Positions 9,507 to 18,365 of a stretch of 64,000 bases of DNA are shown here, piece by piece; the stretch's first letter is position 1; every line of letters begins with the position of its first letter. This stretch comes from RGIG3159 sp034927685 (GTDB taxonomy: Bacteria; Bacillota; Clostridia; Oscillospirales; Oscillospiraceae). Where the stretch lies: positions 80,460 through 144,459 of the forward strand of contig JAYFPO010000013.1 in the NCBI GenBank assembly GCA_034927685.1, read 5' to 3'. Position numbers and translations under genes: made by a program. Under the pieces are notes generated by a model that saw nothing but the letters and a program-made list of their open reading frames with translations, had not been told where the DNA came from and did no database searches.

Positions 9507-10376
9507 TTATCCCTCTCTTTTCTTTCGGGCAATTACCGCCCGCGTGATGTCCTGATTGTCCTTCTGATAGGAAAGAATCTCGTATCCGCCGTCCGTCAGA
9601 ATCTGCGAGACCGCCGTCTCCTGCCCCATGCCGAATTCCAGACAGAGGTAACCCTCCTCCGCCAGAACGCGGGTATAGTTCTGCACGATAGCACGGTAAA
9701 ACGTCAGGCCGTCCGGGCCGCCCCGCAGGGCCAGCTCAGGCTCAAACCGGCGGACCGATGGCGGCAGCGCCTCCATCTCCGCGTCCGTGACGTAGGGCGG
9801 GTTGGAGACCAGCAGATTGTAGTTGCGCAAAAATGCGGGCGCCTGCTGCAGCGCGTCGGCCTGCACGCAGTTGACGCGGGGACCGAAGTGCATGGCGGCG
9901 GCGTTCTGCCTGGCGATGTTCAGCGCCGGGACCGACACGTCGGCCAGCGTCACGCGGGCGTCCTTGACCCGCTTGGCAATGGCGAGGCCGATGCAGCCGG
10001 TACCGGTGCAGAGGTCCAGAATCCGTGGATTCTGCTCCAAAAACATGGTTTTTTTGATGGCCAGGTCCGTCACCGCCACGGTGTCGTCCCGGGGAATCAG
10101 CGTGTCCCGCGTGACCCGGAGGGTCATGCCGCAGAAGTCCCACTCTTCCAGAATATAGGGGAGCGGCTCACCGTCCGCGACCCGGCGCACACACTCGTCC
10201 AACTGTTCGCCGATCTCGTCGGAGGCATACAGCTCCCGGTCGGCCAGGATTTCCGCGGCGGACTTCCCGGAAATTTTGGAGAGAAGCTCCCGCGCCACCT
10301 GCGCCGCGCTCTGCCCCTCCGTGGGCAGCAGCGCCTTTCTGGCGTCCAGATAGAGGTCTGCGTAGCGTTTTACCAT
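9507..10376 (-). CDS. prmC: peptide chain release factor N5-glutamine methyltransferase PrmC
   Basis: SAM-dependent enzyme that methylates the glutamine of the GGQ motif in release factors RF1 and RF2. The 289-residue protein has an N-terminal helical domain, the SAM-binding motif DLCTGTGCIG at 121-130 and the catalytic NPPY at 192-195. It overlaps the yqhQ end by seven bases. In many Firmicutes prmC follows yqhQ and prfA; here yqhQ is upstream but prfA is missing from the window. Confidence 0.95.
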   Translation of the reverse strand: MVKRYADLYLDARKALLPTEGQSAAQVARELLSKISGKSAAEILADRELYASDEIGEQLDECVRRVADGEPLPYILEEWDFCGMTLRVTRDTLIPRDDTVAVTDLAIKKTMFLEQNPRILDLCTGTGCIGLAIAKRVKDARVTLADVSVPALNIARQNAAAMHFGPRVNCVQADALQQAPAFLRNYNLLVSNPPYVTDAEMEALPPSVRRFEPELALRGGPDGLTFYRAIVQNYTRVLAEEGYLCLEFGMGQETAVSQILTDGGYEILSYQKDNQDITRAVIARKKREG

Positions 10377-11329
10377 TGGTCCGCTCCCTCCTTCTCCGGG
10401 ATGACCAGCCGCAGCGCCCGGATCGCAACCTCAATCATGGAATCGTCCGGCTCGTTCGTCGTAAAATTCTGGAACCACAGGCCCGGCTTGACCAGCACGC
10501 GGGTGAACGCGTTGTCGTGACGGCCCACGAAACGGTTGATCTCATAGGAGATGGCAACGACCACAGGCAGCAGCAGCAGCCGCAGCACCACGCGGAGCAG
10601 CGGGCTGGAGACGCGAATTACTGTGAATACCAGAATGGAGATCACCATGACCACAAAGAGAAAGCTGGTGCCGCAGCGGGGGTGGAACCGGCTCATACCC
10701 GCGACGTTCTCGACGGTCAGCTCCTGCCTGGCCTCGTAGCAGCGGATGGTCTTGTGCTCCGCGCCGTGGTAGGAAAATACCCGCTTCATATCCTTCATCT
10801 GGGAGATTGCGGCCAGATAGCCAACAAAGATGAGAATGCGCAGCACACCTTCCATCAGATTTCTGACAAGGTAGTTCGGAATGACGCCGGAGAGAAGCTC
10901 GAGAACGACCGCCGGCAGCAGAATAAAGATACCGACGGAGAACGCCACACCCAGCACCACCGCAAATGGCACCACCAGCTTTTGGAGCTTATCCTGACCG
11001 ATATGCTTCTCCAGCCACCGGTCGAACCTGGAAGGCTCACTCTCTTCTTCCTCCGGGAAAAAATCTGCGGAATACATCAAGGCCTTAACGCCGCCGATCA
11101 GCGACGCAAAAAAGTTGACCACGCCGCGAATCAGGGGCCATCCCCAGACGGGGCATTTTTCCTTTGCGGGATGGAGTTCCTCCACCTTCTCTGCGAGGCC
11201 GTCCTGCGTGCGCACCACGATGGACTGCTTTTCCGGCCCACGCATCATGATGCCCTCGATCAGCGCCTGCCCGCCAATCATGGTCTTGAACTTTTCCTGG
11301 CAGGTGGTTTTTTTGCTTCTTTTCGCCAT
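10370..11329 (-). CDS. yqhQ: DUF1385 membrane protein (YqhQ-like)
   Basis: Conserved Firmicute membrane protein of 319 residues with no firmly established function. The DUF1385 hallmarks are the N-terminal GGQALIEGIMMRGP segment and the later YHGAEHKTI and SRFHPRCGTSF blocks, whose histidines and cysteines could bind a metal (inference). About four to five hydrophobic segments lie between roughly 70 and 270. It starts two bases after the histidine-kinase stop and overlaps prmC. The linkage to prmC is the usual one for this family. Confidence 0.88.
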   Translation of the reverse strand: MAKRSKKTTCQEKFKTMIGGQALIEGIMMRGPEKQSIVVRTQDGLAEKVEELHPAKEKCPVWGWPLIRGVVNFFASLIGGVKALMYSADFFPEEEESEPSRFDRWLEKHIGQDKLQKLVVPFAVVLGVAFSVGIFILLPAVVLELLSGVIPNYLVRNLMEGVLRILIFVGYLAAISQMKDMKRVFSYHGAEHKTIRCYEARQELTVENVAGMSRFHPRCGTSFLFVVMVISILVFTVIRVSSPLLRVVLRLLLLPVVVAISYEINRFVGRHDNAFTRVLVKPGLWFQNFTTNEPDDSMIEVAIRALRLVIPEKEGADQW

Positions 11330-11331
11330 TG

Positions 11332-12753
11332 TTATCCCTCATCCATCGGCAACCGGACGTCCACCAGCGTGCCGCCGCCCTCCGCGTTGCTGAGGGTCAG
11401 CGTGCCGCCATGCAGGCGCACAATCTCGTCACAGACCGCCAGCCCGATGCCGTTGCCGCGAGCCTTGGAACTGCCCTTGTAAAACTTTGATTTGACCAGC
11501 GGCAGCTCGTCCTCGGGGATGCCGGGGCCGAAGTCGCGGATTCGAATGGACACCTGCTGGTCGATGCGCCTGATTTCAACCGTGATTTTTTTTCCGGAGC
11601 CGCCATGCTTCATGGCGTTGTCCAGCAGGTTGAAAAAGACCTGACGCAGACGCGACATGTCGCAGGTGATTTCCGGAATCTCGTCGTCGCTCTCGAGATA
11701 CTGAAGCTCGATGCCCTCCTGCCTGAGCTTGCTGACGTACATGAAAATCGTGTCCTCCAACTCGGCGCGGACATCACATTTGGAAACGTTCAGCGTCAGC
11801 CTACCATCCTGAATCCTCGTGAATTCCAGTAGTTCCTCCACCATGCCGGTCAGCCGCCTGGCCTCGCCGAGCATGATGTTCATGCCGCGGCGGAAATCCT
11901 CCTGCGACATATTGGGGTCGTCCAGCAGCGTCTCACCCCATCCGGTGATGGCTGTCAGCGGCGTGCGCAGCTCATGAGAGACCGAGGAGACGAATTCCGA
12001 CTGCATCCGCTCGGTCCTGCTGATGGCGTCTGACATCTCATTGATGGTCTCCGCCAGCTCGCCGATCTCGTCCTTGGAGATTTTTTGAATGTGGCTGCCA
12101 TAGCTGCCGGCAGCAATCCGCTTGGCTGTGGCGGTGATCTCGGAAATCGGTTCCAGAATGGAACGGAGGAAGTAATTGCTGCCGAAGATCACGAACAGTG
12201 CAAAGGCCAGCCCGATCAGCACGATCATGGCCGTAATCATCAGAATCTGCCGGTCCGCCGCCCGCAGGCTGGTCACATACCGCAGTACGCCGATGACCTC
12301 CCCGTTGCTGTAGATCAGCGGCGCGGAGACCGCCATAATCCGTTCGCCGGTCTTTGGATTTTTGCCCGTATAGACCGCGGTCGCCTTTGTCTCCAGCGCG
12401 CTCGTGATGTCCGAGGTGTCCGGCGAGGTACCGGACCACTGGGCATAGGAGGAAGCCACCAGGTGGCCCGCCGTATCGATGAATTGCAGCTCCATGGTGT
12501 TATTATCTTCAAAATTCTGGGCAAAGGAGATGCAGGATTCATAGAATTCGTTGTAGCTCTGGGAGATATAGCTTTCAAAGAAGCTGTTTGTGGTGTTGGC
12601 CTTGGTCTCCATGCCGGAGCGCATATTGGAATAGTAGTAGGAGGCAACGAGCAGCGAGAAGATGATGACAAACGCGATGACGACCGCCAGAATAATGCTG
12701 ATCGTGTTGAGGTACCAGCGGTTTTTGATACCCGCACCCAGCTTTCCGATCAT
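11332..12753 (-). CDS. sensor histidine kinase (HAMP, HisKA, HATPase)
   Basis: Membrane sensor kinase of 473 residues from the ATG at 12753, which follows AGGGAGG at a normal distance; a GTG 48 bases upstream would overlap the regulator gene and has no ribosome site. Order: membrane segment about 16-39, extracellular sensor domain about 40-165, second membrane segment about 170-192, HAMP about 193-246, then the phosphoacceptor His260 in SHELRTP, the N box (DNAMKH), and the ATP-lid boxes DFGPGIP and GNGIGLAV. It pairs with the response regulator just upstream. The signal sensed is unknown; the lipoprotein gene at the head of the operon is a candidate partner. Confidence 0.93.
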   Translation of the reverse strand: MIGKLGAGIKNRWYLNTISIILAVVIAFVIIFSLLVASYYYSNMRSGMETKANTTNSFFESYISQSYNEFYESCISFAQNFEDNNTMELQFIDTAGHLVASSYAQWSGTSPDTSDITSALETKATAVYTGKNPKTGERIMAVSAPLIYSNGEVIGVLRYVTSLRAADRQILMITAMIVLIGLAFALFVIFGSNYFLRSILEPISEITATAKRIAAGSYGSHIQKISKDEIGELAETINEMSDAISRTERMQSEFVSSVSHELRTPLTAITGWGETLLDDPNMSQEDFRRGMNIMLGEARRLTGMVEELLEFTRIQDGRLTLNVSKCDVRAELEDTIFMYVSKLRQEGIELQYLESDDEIPEITCDMSRLRQVFFNLLDNAMKHGGSGKKITVEIRRIDQQVSIRIRDFGPGIPEDELPLVKSKFYKGSSKARGNGIGLAVCDEIVRLHGGTLTLSNAEGGGTLVDVRLPMDEG

Positions 12754-12788
12754 ACCTTGCCGCCTCCCTGGCACCGCGCCCTTTTCCT

Positions 12789-13475
12789 TCAGGCGCCCCA
12801 CTTATAGCCAAAGCCCCAGACCGTCGTGATATAGGTCGGATTTGCCGTATCATCCTCGATCTTAATCCGCAGGCGACGAATGTTGACGTCCACGATCTTG
12901 AGCTCGCCGTCATAGTCGCGGCCCCAGACGGTAGTCAAAATGTCCTCTCGGGACAGCGCCCGGCCGGGATTCTGCATGAACAGCTTCATAATGGCATACT
13001 CCACCTGCGTCAGCTTAATCCGCAGCCCCGCCTTATCCAGCGTCCTGTTGCGGATATTCAGCGTAAAGGGGCCCTGCCGCATCTCCTCCGTGTCCACGGC
13101 GGTATCGCTGCCGACGCGGCGATAGAGCGCGTCGATCCGGGCAGTCAGCTCCGCGGGTGAGAACGGCTTGGTCATATAGTCGTCCGCCCCGGTCATGAGG
13201 CCCGTCACCTTATCCATTTCCTGGCTGCGCGCTGTCAGCATGATAATGCCGATCTGCTTGTTGGTTGTCCGAATGCTGCGGCAAACCTCAAAGCCGTCGA
13301 TGTCCGGCAGCATCACATCCAGAATCGCGACGCCGATGTCCGGATTCTTCTCCAAAAGATCCAGCGCCTCTTTGCCGGCGCCGGCCTCGATGACGTCGTA
13401 ACCGGCGCGCTTCAGGTTGATGACCACAAAGCTGCGGATATTCACCTCGTCCTCCAGGATCAGTACTTTTTTCAT
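12789..13475 (-). CDS. OmpR/PhoB-family response regulator
   Basis: DNA-binding response regulator of 228 residues. The receiver domain has the acidic pocket (Glu8-Asp9-Glu10), phosphoacceptor Asp53 in ILDVMLPD, and Lys103 in TKPFSP. The C-terminal winged helix ends in the TTVWGFGYKW hairpin typical of OmpR/PhoB proteins. It precedes the histidine kinase in the same direction and they surely form one two-component system. The regulon cannot be read from the sequence; I noticed no clear direct-repeat operator at the operon promoter. Confidence 0.95.
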   Translation of the reverse strand: MKKVLILEDEVNIRSFVVINLKRAGYDVIEAGAGKEALDLLEKNPDIGVAILDVMLPDIDGFEVCRSIRTTNKQIGIIMLTARSQEMDKVTGLMTGADDYMTKPFSPAELTARIDALYRRVGSDTAVDTEEMRQGPFTLNIRNRTLDKAGLRIKLTQVEYAIMKLFMQNPGRALSREDILTTVWGRDYDGELKIVDVNIRRLRIKIEDDTANPTYITTVWGFGYKWGA

Positions 13476-13489
13476 CTTCCTCGTCTCCT

Positions 13490-14833
13490 CTACATTTCAC
13501 CGGAGTTCCAATCCACATGGATAAAATCGAATCGTTCCTTCAAAAGTTCCTCGGTCAAACCGTCAGCCAGACCGCCGCTGCCCAGCGATGCCGCATAGGA
13601 CACCTCGTTTTTTTCCGCGAGCAGGAAACGGCCGTCTGCCTGAGCCAGCGTTTCCCGGTCGTCGCCGGAGAAGAGGTACAGCGAGAAAAGCTCCTCCTCC
13701 TCCTGCCCGTAGCCCTTCCATTTCGAAAAGGTGTAAGCAGTTCCGCCGTCCACATCCGACCGCGCGATGGTGACGCTGCCTTCCCACTTCTCATCGAGCG
13801 CCACATAAAAGCCGGCGGAATAGTCGTGGTAGGTCAGTTCCTTATACTGCTTTGTCCCGTCAAGCCCGAGATTGAACCAGTGGATCAGCCGGAAGGCGTC
13901 GGCGTCGCCCGTCTCCGCAAGATCCGGCGGCGTTTCCACATCCGGCAGCTCGATCAGACCGTCGTCGTCAATATCCGTGGCGTAGGCGAAATAACCGCGC
14001 ACGGTAGCGCTGCCGACAGCCTTGGTAGGTTCGATTTTCTGAAGCGCACCGTCTCGGATGGCGAACACGTCCGTGGCGATCAGATTTTCCTCCTGCGCGC
14101 CGGAGACAAAGACCGCGGGGGTGCCCGCCTCCGTATAGCCGGCGATCATCTGCTTGATGGAATCCACGCCGTCGCTCAGACTGAGCTCCGGGTCCCGGGA
14201 GATGACGCCGCTCTGATACCGATACAGCTCCACGGCTCCGACCTGGGACTCGGTGTCAAACCGGACCAGGAACAGATCGGTCCGTCCATCACCGTCCATA
14301 TCGCAGGAAATATAGGCGGAATAGTTGGCGGAGAGCAGCTCAACGGTGCTGTTTTCCCGCAGAGAATAGACGCTCATGGACTTCTGCACCTGATTGCTGA
14401 TGCTTCTGCCCACCACGATTTCCATGCCCGGGGAGCCATCCATCTGGATGCAGCGGACGCTGTCAAAGCTGGCGCCGTCGCCCTCGATGGTGGATGCGAG
14501 ATAAAAGCTGTTGTCCTGCTGCTTGAAGATGAAGATTTTCAGCGGGCGTTCCCCCTCGTCCTTGGCGAAGACAATGGCCTCGTTCTTCCCATCTCCGTCC
14601 AGATCCTCCATCTGCAGCGGCTGGCGGTTTTCGCCGCTGGTCGGCGCACTATAGCTGACCGTCCCGGTGACCACCTTTTCAATTTCAGCCTGTAGGTTGT
14701 AGTATGAGTCCGACTGCTGCGGCAGCGCGTACAGCTCATCCGGCGACCGCATCAGGCAGCCGCTGAGGCAGCAGCAGCAAAACAGGACGAGAAGACAGAC
14801 CATCGTCTGACGAGCCGTCTGGGATTGACGCAT
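13490..14833 (-). CDS. secreted lipoprotein with FG-GAP/VCBS-like calcium loops
   Basis: A 447-residue protein exported by a type II signal peptide: hydrophobic segment about 11-23 and lipobox LSGC with the modified cysteine at 26. The body contains three calcium-loop-like motifs, DLDGDGKNE (77-85), DMDGDGRTD (178-186) and DIDDDGLIE (287-295), spaced by about 100-110 residues. This is the pattern of FG-GAP/VCBS beta-propeller repeats. It is followed by the two-component genes after 14 bases and is transcribed with them from a promoter just upstream. A role as the sensor's surface partner or as an envelope-stress reporter is inference. No enzymatic motif is seen. Confidence 0.8.
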   Translation of the reverse strand: MRQSQTARQTMVCLLVLFCCCCLSGCLMRSPDELYALPQQSDSYYNLQAEIEKVVTGTVSYSAPTSGENRQPLQMEDLDGDGKNEAIVFAKDEGERPLKIFIFKQQDNSFYLASTIEGDGASFDSVRCIQMDGSPGMEIVVGRSISNQVQKSMSVYSLRENSTVELLSANYSAYISCDMDGDGRTDLFLVRFDTESQVGAVELYRYQSGVISRDPELSLSDGVDSIKQMIAGYTEAGTPAVFVSGAQEENLIATDVFAIRDGALQKIEPTKAVGSATVRGYFAYATDIDDDGLIELPDVETPPDLAETGDADAFRLIHWFNLGLDGTKQYKELTYHDYSAGFYVALDEKWEGSVTIARSDVDGGTAYTFSKWKGYGQEEEELFSLYLFSGDDRETLAQADGRFLLAEKNEVSYAASLGSGGLADGLTEELLKERFDFIHVDWNSGEM

Positions 14834-14863
14834 TCCGTCCTCCCTCCTTTCATAATCTGAAAT

Positions 14864-14872
14864 ATTATAGCA
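14864..14872 (-). promoter_or_regulatory. extended -10 promoter for the lipoprotein/two-component/recA operon
   Basis: On the minus strand a TGC-TATAAT extended -10 lies about 30 bases upstream of the lipoprotein ATG, whose ribosome site is GAAAGGAGGGAGG. No good -35 is seen, which is tolerable for an extended -10. It could serve the whole run down to tsaD. Confidence 0.65.
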
Positions 14873-14902
14873 TATTTTTCGCGGTTTGTGTACCCCGGGA
14901 TA

Positions 14903-17900
14903 CTATTTTAGCACCACGTTTCCATGGCCCAACACATGCCGCAGCTCTGCCAGCATTTCCTCCACAGGGTCGCAGAGAGCCCCCTGCCGCCGGCCCGAAT
15001 CGGCGCTGTACAAAACCGTCTGCACGCTGCCCGGGAACATGGCAAGAATGGCCCGCGTCTTGCGTGCCTCTGTTCCGTCCTCCCGCGGCAGCTTCAGATA
15101 CAGCCGTCCGGCTTGGGGTTCCGGCACATCCTGCGGATTCGGCGCGTCCTGGCGCTCACCGCCGATGGGACGCACCTGGTTTACCACGATCTGCGGTTCC
15201 TTTTCGTCGCGGACGGAGATCCGCCCTGTCAAAATCACCGGCATTCCCTCCTGGAGCAGCCTGCCGTATTGGCTGAGCACGTTGGAGAAGACCAGCGTCT
15301 CCATCGTGCCGGTGTCGTCCTCCAGCGTCACATAGGCCATGATGGAATTGTTCCGCGTGCTCTTCTGGCGGAGCTTTTCTATCATTCCGGCCACAGATAC
15401 GGTCTGCTCGTCGTGAAAACGTCCGTCCTCCCCGGCAAAGCTGCCCAACAGCTCGCCGATGGGCGTGACGCTGCCGCGGGGCAGCAGCGGACGGTAGTCG
15501 TCCATGGGGTGACCGGAGAGATAGAGCCCCGTAGTCTCCTTCTCCATTGCCATCAGATCCTGCCTGCGCAGCTCCGGAATGTCCGGAACCTCGACGGCCG
15601 GGGCGCTGTGCGCGGACTCCAGGTCGAAAAAGCCCACCTGTCCGTCCACATTCCGCCGCTTCGCCTCCGCGACGGAATCCATGACCACGTCGTAAATCCG
15701 CAGCAGTTGGGACCGCTTCAGGGAAAGGCAATCCAGCGCGCCGCACTTAATCAGGTTTTCCATGGCCCGCTTGTTGAGGTCCATGCCGCAGGTTCGCTCG
15801 CACAGATCTTCCAGCGAGAGATAGGGCCCTCCAGCCTCCCGCTCGTCGATGACCTGCCGGATCAGTCCCCTGCCGATGTTCTTCACTGCCGCCAGGCCGA
15901 AGCGGATGCCGCCCGATACCGGCGTGAAGTTGTCCTCGGACTCGTTGAGGTCCGGCGGCAGCAGTGCAATCCCCATCTCTTTACAGGCGGCGATATAGCC
16001 GGCAATTTTGGCGGCGCTGTCCTGCACCGAGGTCATCAGCGCGGCCATATACTCCTTGGGGTAATGGCACTTGAGATAGGCCGTGTCATAGGCCACCTTG
16101 GCATAGCAGACCGCATGGGCCTTGTTAAAGGCGTAGTTGGCAAAGTCCAGGATCTCGTCGTAGATGGCCTGCGCCGCCTCCTCGGAGACGCCGTTTTTGA
16201 CCGCGCCCGGAATCCCGCGCGCCGGATCACCGTAGACGAATGCCTTGCGCTCCGCCACGATGACCTGCTGCTTCTTCTTGGAAATCGCGCGCCGCATGTT
16301 GTCGGACTGGCCCAGTGTATACCCGCCCAGACGGCGGAAAATCTCGATAACCTGTTCCTGGTAGACGATGCAGCCGTAAGTGACGGAGAGAATCGGCTCC
16401 AGCTGGGGCGTTTGATAGGTGATAAGGCTGGGACTCAGCTTGTTTGAAATAAAGCGGGGGATCGACTCCATGGGGCCGGGTCGGTACAGGGCCACGATGG
16501 CCGTCAGATCCTCGATGGAGCTGGGCTTCATCTGGGTGCAGACCGCCGTGATCCCGGCGGACTCCAGTTGGAACACGCCGGAAGTCTTTCCCTCGCCCAG
16601 CATTTTATAGGTGGCTGGGTCTGTCAGCGAAATGGTCTCCATGGAAAAGCCCGGCTCGCGGCGGCGAATTTCCCGGACGGCCTCGTCGATCACCGTCAGG
16701 TTCCGCAGCCCGAGGAAATCCATCTTGAGCAGGCCCAGCTCCTCGATGGTGGTCATGGTGAACTGCGTCACGACGGTATCATCGTTCCGGGAGAGCGGCA
16801 CATAGTCATAGACAGGCCGCTTCGTGATGACCACGCCGGCGGCATGGGTCGAGGTGTTGCGCGGCATGCCCTCCAGCGCCCGGGCGGTGTCGAACAGGCT
16901 CTTCACCCGTTCGTCTCCCCGAACCTTTTCGCGGAGCTGCGATGAGACCTTCAGCGCCTCCTCCAGCGTCATATGGGGCGTGCCGGGGATCAGTTTCGCC
17001 ACGGCGTCGGTCTCCGCGTAGGTGAAGTTCATGGCGCGGCCCACGTCGCGGATCGCTGCACGGGCCGCCAGCGTGCCAAACGTGACGATCTGCGCCACAT
17101 GATCGGCGCCGTACTTCTTCATGACGTAGTCGATGACCTCGCCGCGCCGGGACTGGCAAAAATCGATGTCGATATCGGGCATACTGACCCGCTCCGGGTT
17201 CAGGAAGCGTTCAAAATATAGGTTATATTGCATAGGGTCCAAATCGGTGATTTTCAGGCAGTAAGACACCATGGACCCCGCCGCGGAGCCTCTGCCCGGA
17301 CCCACGGGGATGCCGGCGTTCCTGGCGAAGGTCACGAAGTCGGAGACGATGAGAAAATAGTCCACATAGCCCATCTTTTCGATCATGGACATCTCGTATT
17401 CCAGCCGCTCCCCATGGCTTTCCGGCGGATTCTGATACCGCTCCGCGAAGCCCTTCCGACAGAGTTCCTGAAAATAGGACACGCCGCCGCAGCCCTGTGG
17501 GTGCTTGAACTCCGGCAGATGGTAGGTGCCGAATTCGATTTCCAGATTGCACCGCGCGGCGATGGCCGCCGTGTTGTCATATGCCTCCGGCACATTCGGA
17601 AACAGCGCGCGCATCTCTTCCTCGGATTTGAGGTAAAATTCGTCCGTGGCAAAGCGCAGCCGGTTCGGATCGTCCACGGTCTTCGCCGTCTGGATGCAGA
17701 GCAGGACGTCCTGAATCCGGCTGTCCTCTTTGGTCAGGTAGTGGGCGTCGTTGGTGACCACCAGCGGCAGACCGGTGTCCCGGGACAGACGCAGGATGCC
17801 GCTGTTCACAGTCTTTTGTTCCTCGATGCCGTGGTCCTGGAGCTCTAGATAGAAGTTGTCCTTCCCAAAAATTTCCGAAAGCGTCAGCGCCTCCTGCTTC

Positions 17901-18361
17901 GCGCCGTCGTAATCGTCCTGCAGCAGCTTTCTTGGAATCGCGCCCGCCAGACAGGCCGACAGGGCAATCAGCCCGCCTGCATGCTGCCGCAGCAGGTCCA
18001 GGTCTACCCTGGGCTTGCCGTAAAAGCCGTGCAGAAACGCCATGGAAACCATGTAGCTGAGGTTCCGGTAGCCCTCCTCGTTTTGACACAGCAGCACCAG
18101 ATGGTGCGCTTCGTTGTCGATGCCGTGAACGCGGTCCTGCATGGTTCTGGGCGCGACGTAGACCTCGCAGCCCAGGATGGGCTTGATTCCGGCGGCTCTG
18201 GCAGCCTTATAAAAATCGATGACGCCGTACATGACGCCGTGGTCCGTGATGGCCACAGCCTCCTGCCCCAGCGCCTTGGCCCGCTCGACCAGCGCGCCGA
18301 TCCGGCACGCTCCGTCCAGCAGGCTGTATTCCGTATGCACATGCAGATGGACGAACGCCAT
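14903..18361 (-). CDS. dnaE: DNA polymerase III subunit alpha (DnaE)
   Basis: Replicative-type family C polymerase of 1152 residues. The N-terminal PHP domain starts MAFVHLHVHTEYSLLDGA with its metal-binding histidines. The polymerase core shows the PGRGSAAGS block and the active-site aspartates in PDIDIDF, followed by helix-hairpin-helix and a C-terminal OB fold (VAGMIEKLRQK and GRISVRDEKEP regions). There is no internal DEDD exonuclease, so this is DnaE and not PolC; Firmicutes usually carry PolC as well. The ATG at 18361 follows AAAGGAG and lies four bases past the whiA stop, so it is co-transcribed. Confidence 0.97.
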   Translation of the reverse strand: MAFVHLHVHTEYSLLDGACRIGALVERAKALGQEAVAITDHGVMYGVIDFYKAARAAGIKPILGCEVYVAPRTMQDRVHGIDNEAHHLVLLCQNEEGYRNLSYMVSMAFLHGFYGKPRVDLDLLRQHAGGLIALSACLAGAIPRKLLQDDYDGAKQEALTLSEIFGKDNFYLELQDHGIEEQKTVNSGILRLSRDTGLPLVVTNDAHYLTKEDSRIQDVLLCIQTAKTVDDPNRLRFATDEFYLKSEEEMRALFPNVPEAYDNTAAIAARCNLEIEFGTYHLPEFKHPQGCGGVSYFQELCRKGFAERYQNPPESHGERLEYEMSMIEKMGYVDYFLIVSDFVTFARNAGIPVGPGRGSAAGSMVSYCLKITDLDPMQYNLYFERFLNPERVSMPDIDIDFCQSRRGEVIDYVMKKYGADHVAQIVTFGTLAARAAIRDVGRAMNFTYAETDAVAKLIPGTPHMTLEEALKVSSQLREKVRGDERVKSLFDTARALEGMPRNTSTHAAGVVITKRPVYDYVPLSRNDDTVVTQFTMTTIEELGLLKMDFLGLRNLTVIDEAVREIRRREPGFSMETISLTDPATYKMLGEGKTSGVFQLESAGITAVCTQMKPSSIEDLTAIVALYRPGPMESIPRFISNKLSPSLITYQTPQLEPILSVTYGCIVYQEQVIEIFRRLGGYTLGQSDNMRRAISKKKQQVIVAERKAFVYGDPARGIPGAVKNGVSEEAAQAIYDEILDFANYAFNKAHAVCYAKVAYDTAYLKCHYPKEYMAALMTSVQDSAAKIAGYIAACKEMGIALLPPDLNESEDNFTPVSGGIRFGLAAVKNIGRGLIRQVIDEREAGGPYLSLEDLCERTCGMDLNKRAMENLIKCGALDCLSLKRSQLLRIYDVVMDSVAEAKRRNVDGQVGFFDLESAHSAPAVEVPDIPELRRQDLMAMEKETTGLYLSGHPMDDYRPLLPRGSVTPIGELLGSFAGEDGRFHDEQTVSVAGMIEKLRQKSTRNNSIMAYVTLEDDTGTMETLVFSNVLSQYGRLLQEGMPVILTGRISVRDEKEPQIVVNQVRPIGGERQDAPNPQDVPEPQAGRLYLKLPREDGTEARKTRAILAMFPGSVQTVLYSADSGRRQGALCDPVEEMLAELRHVLGHGNVVLK

Positions 18362-18365
18362 AGCC

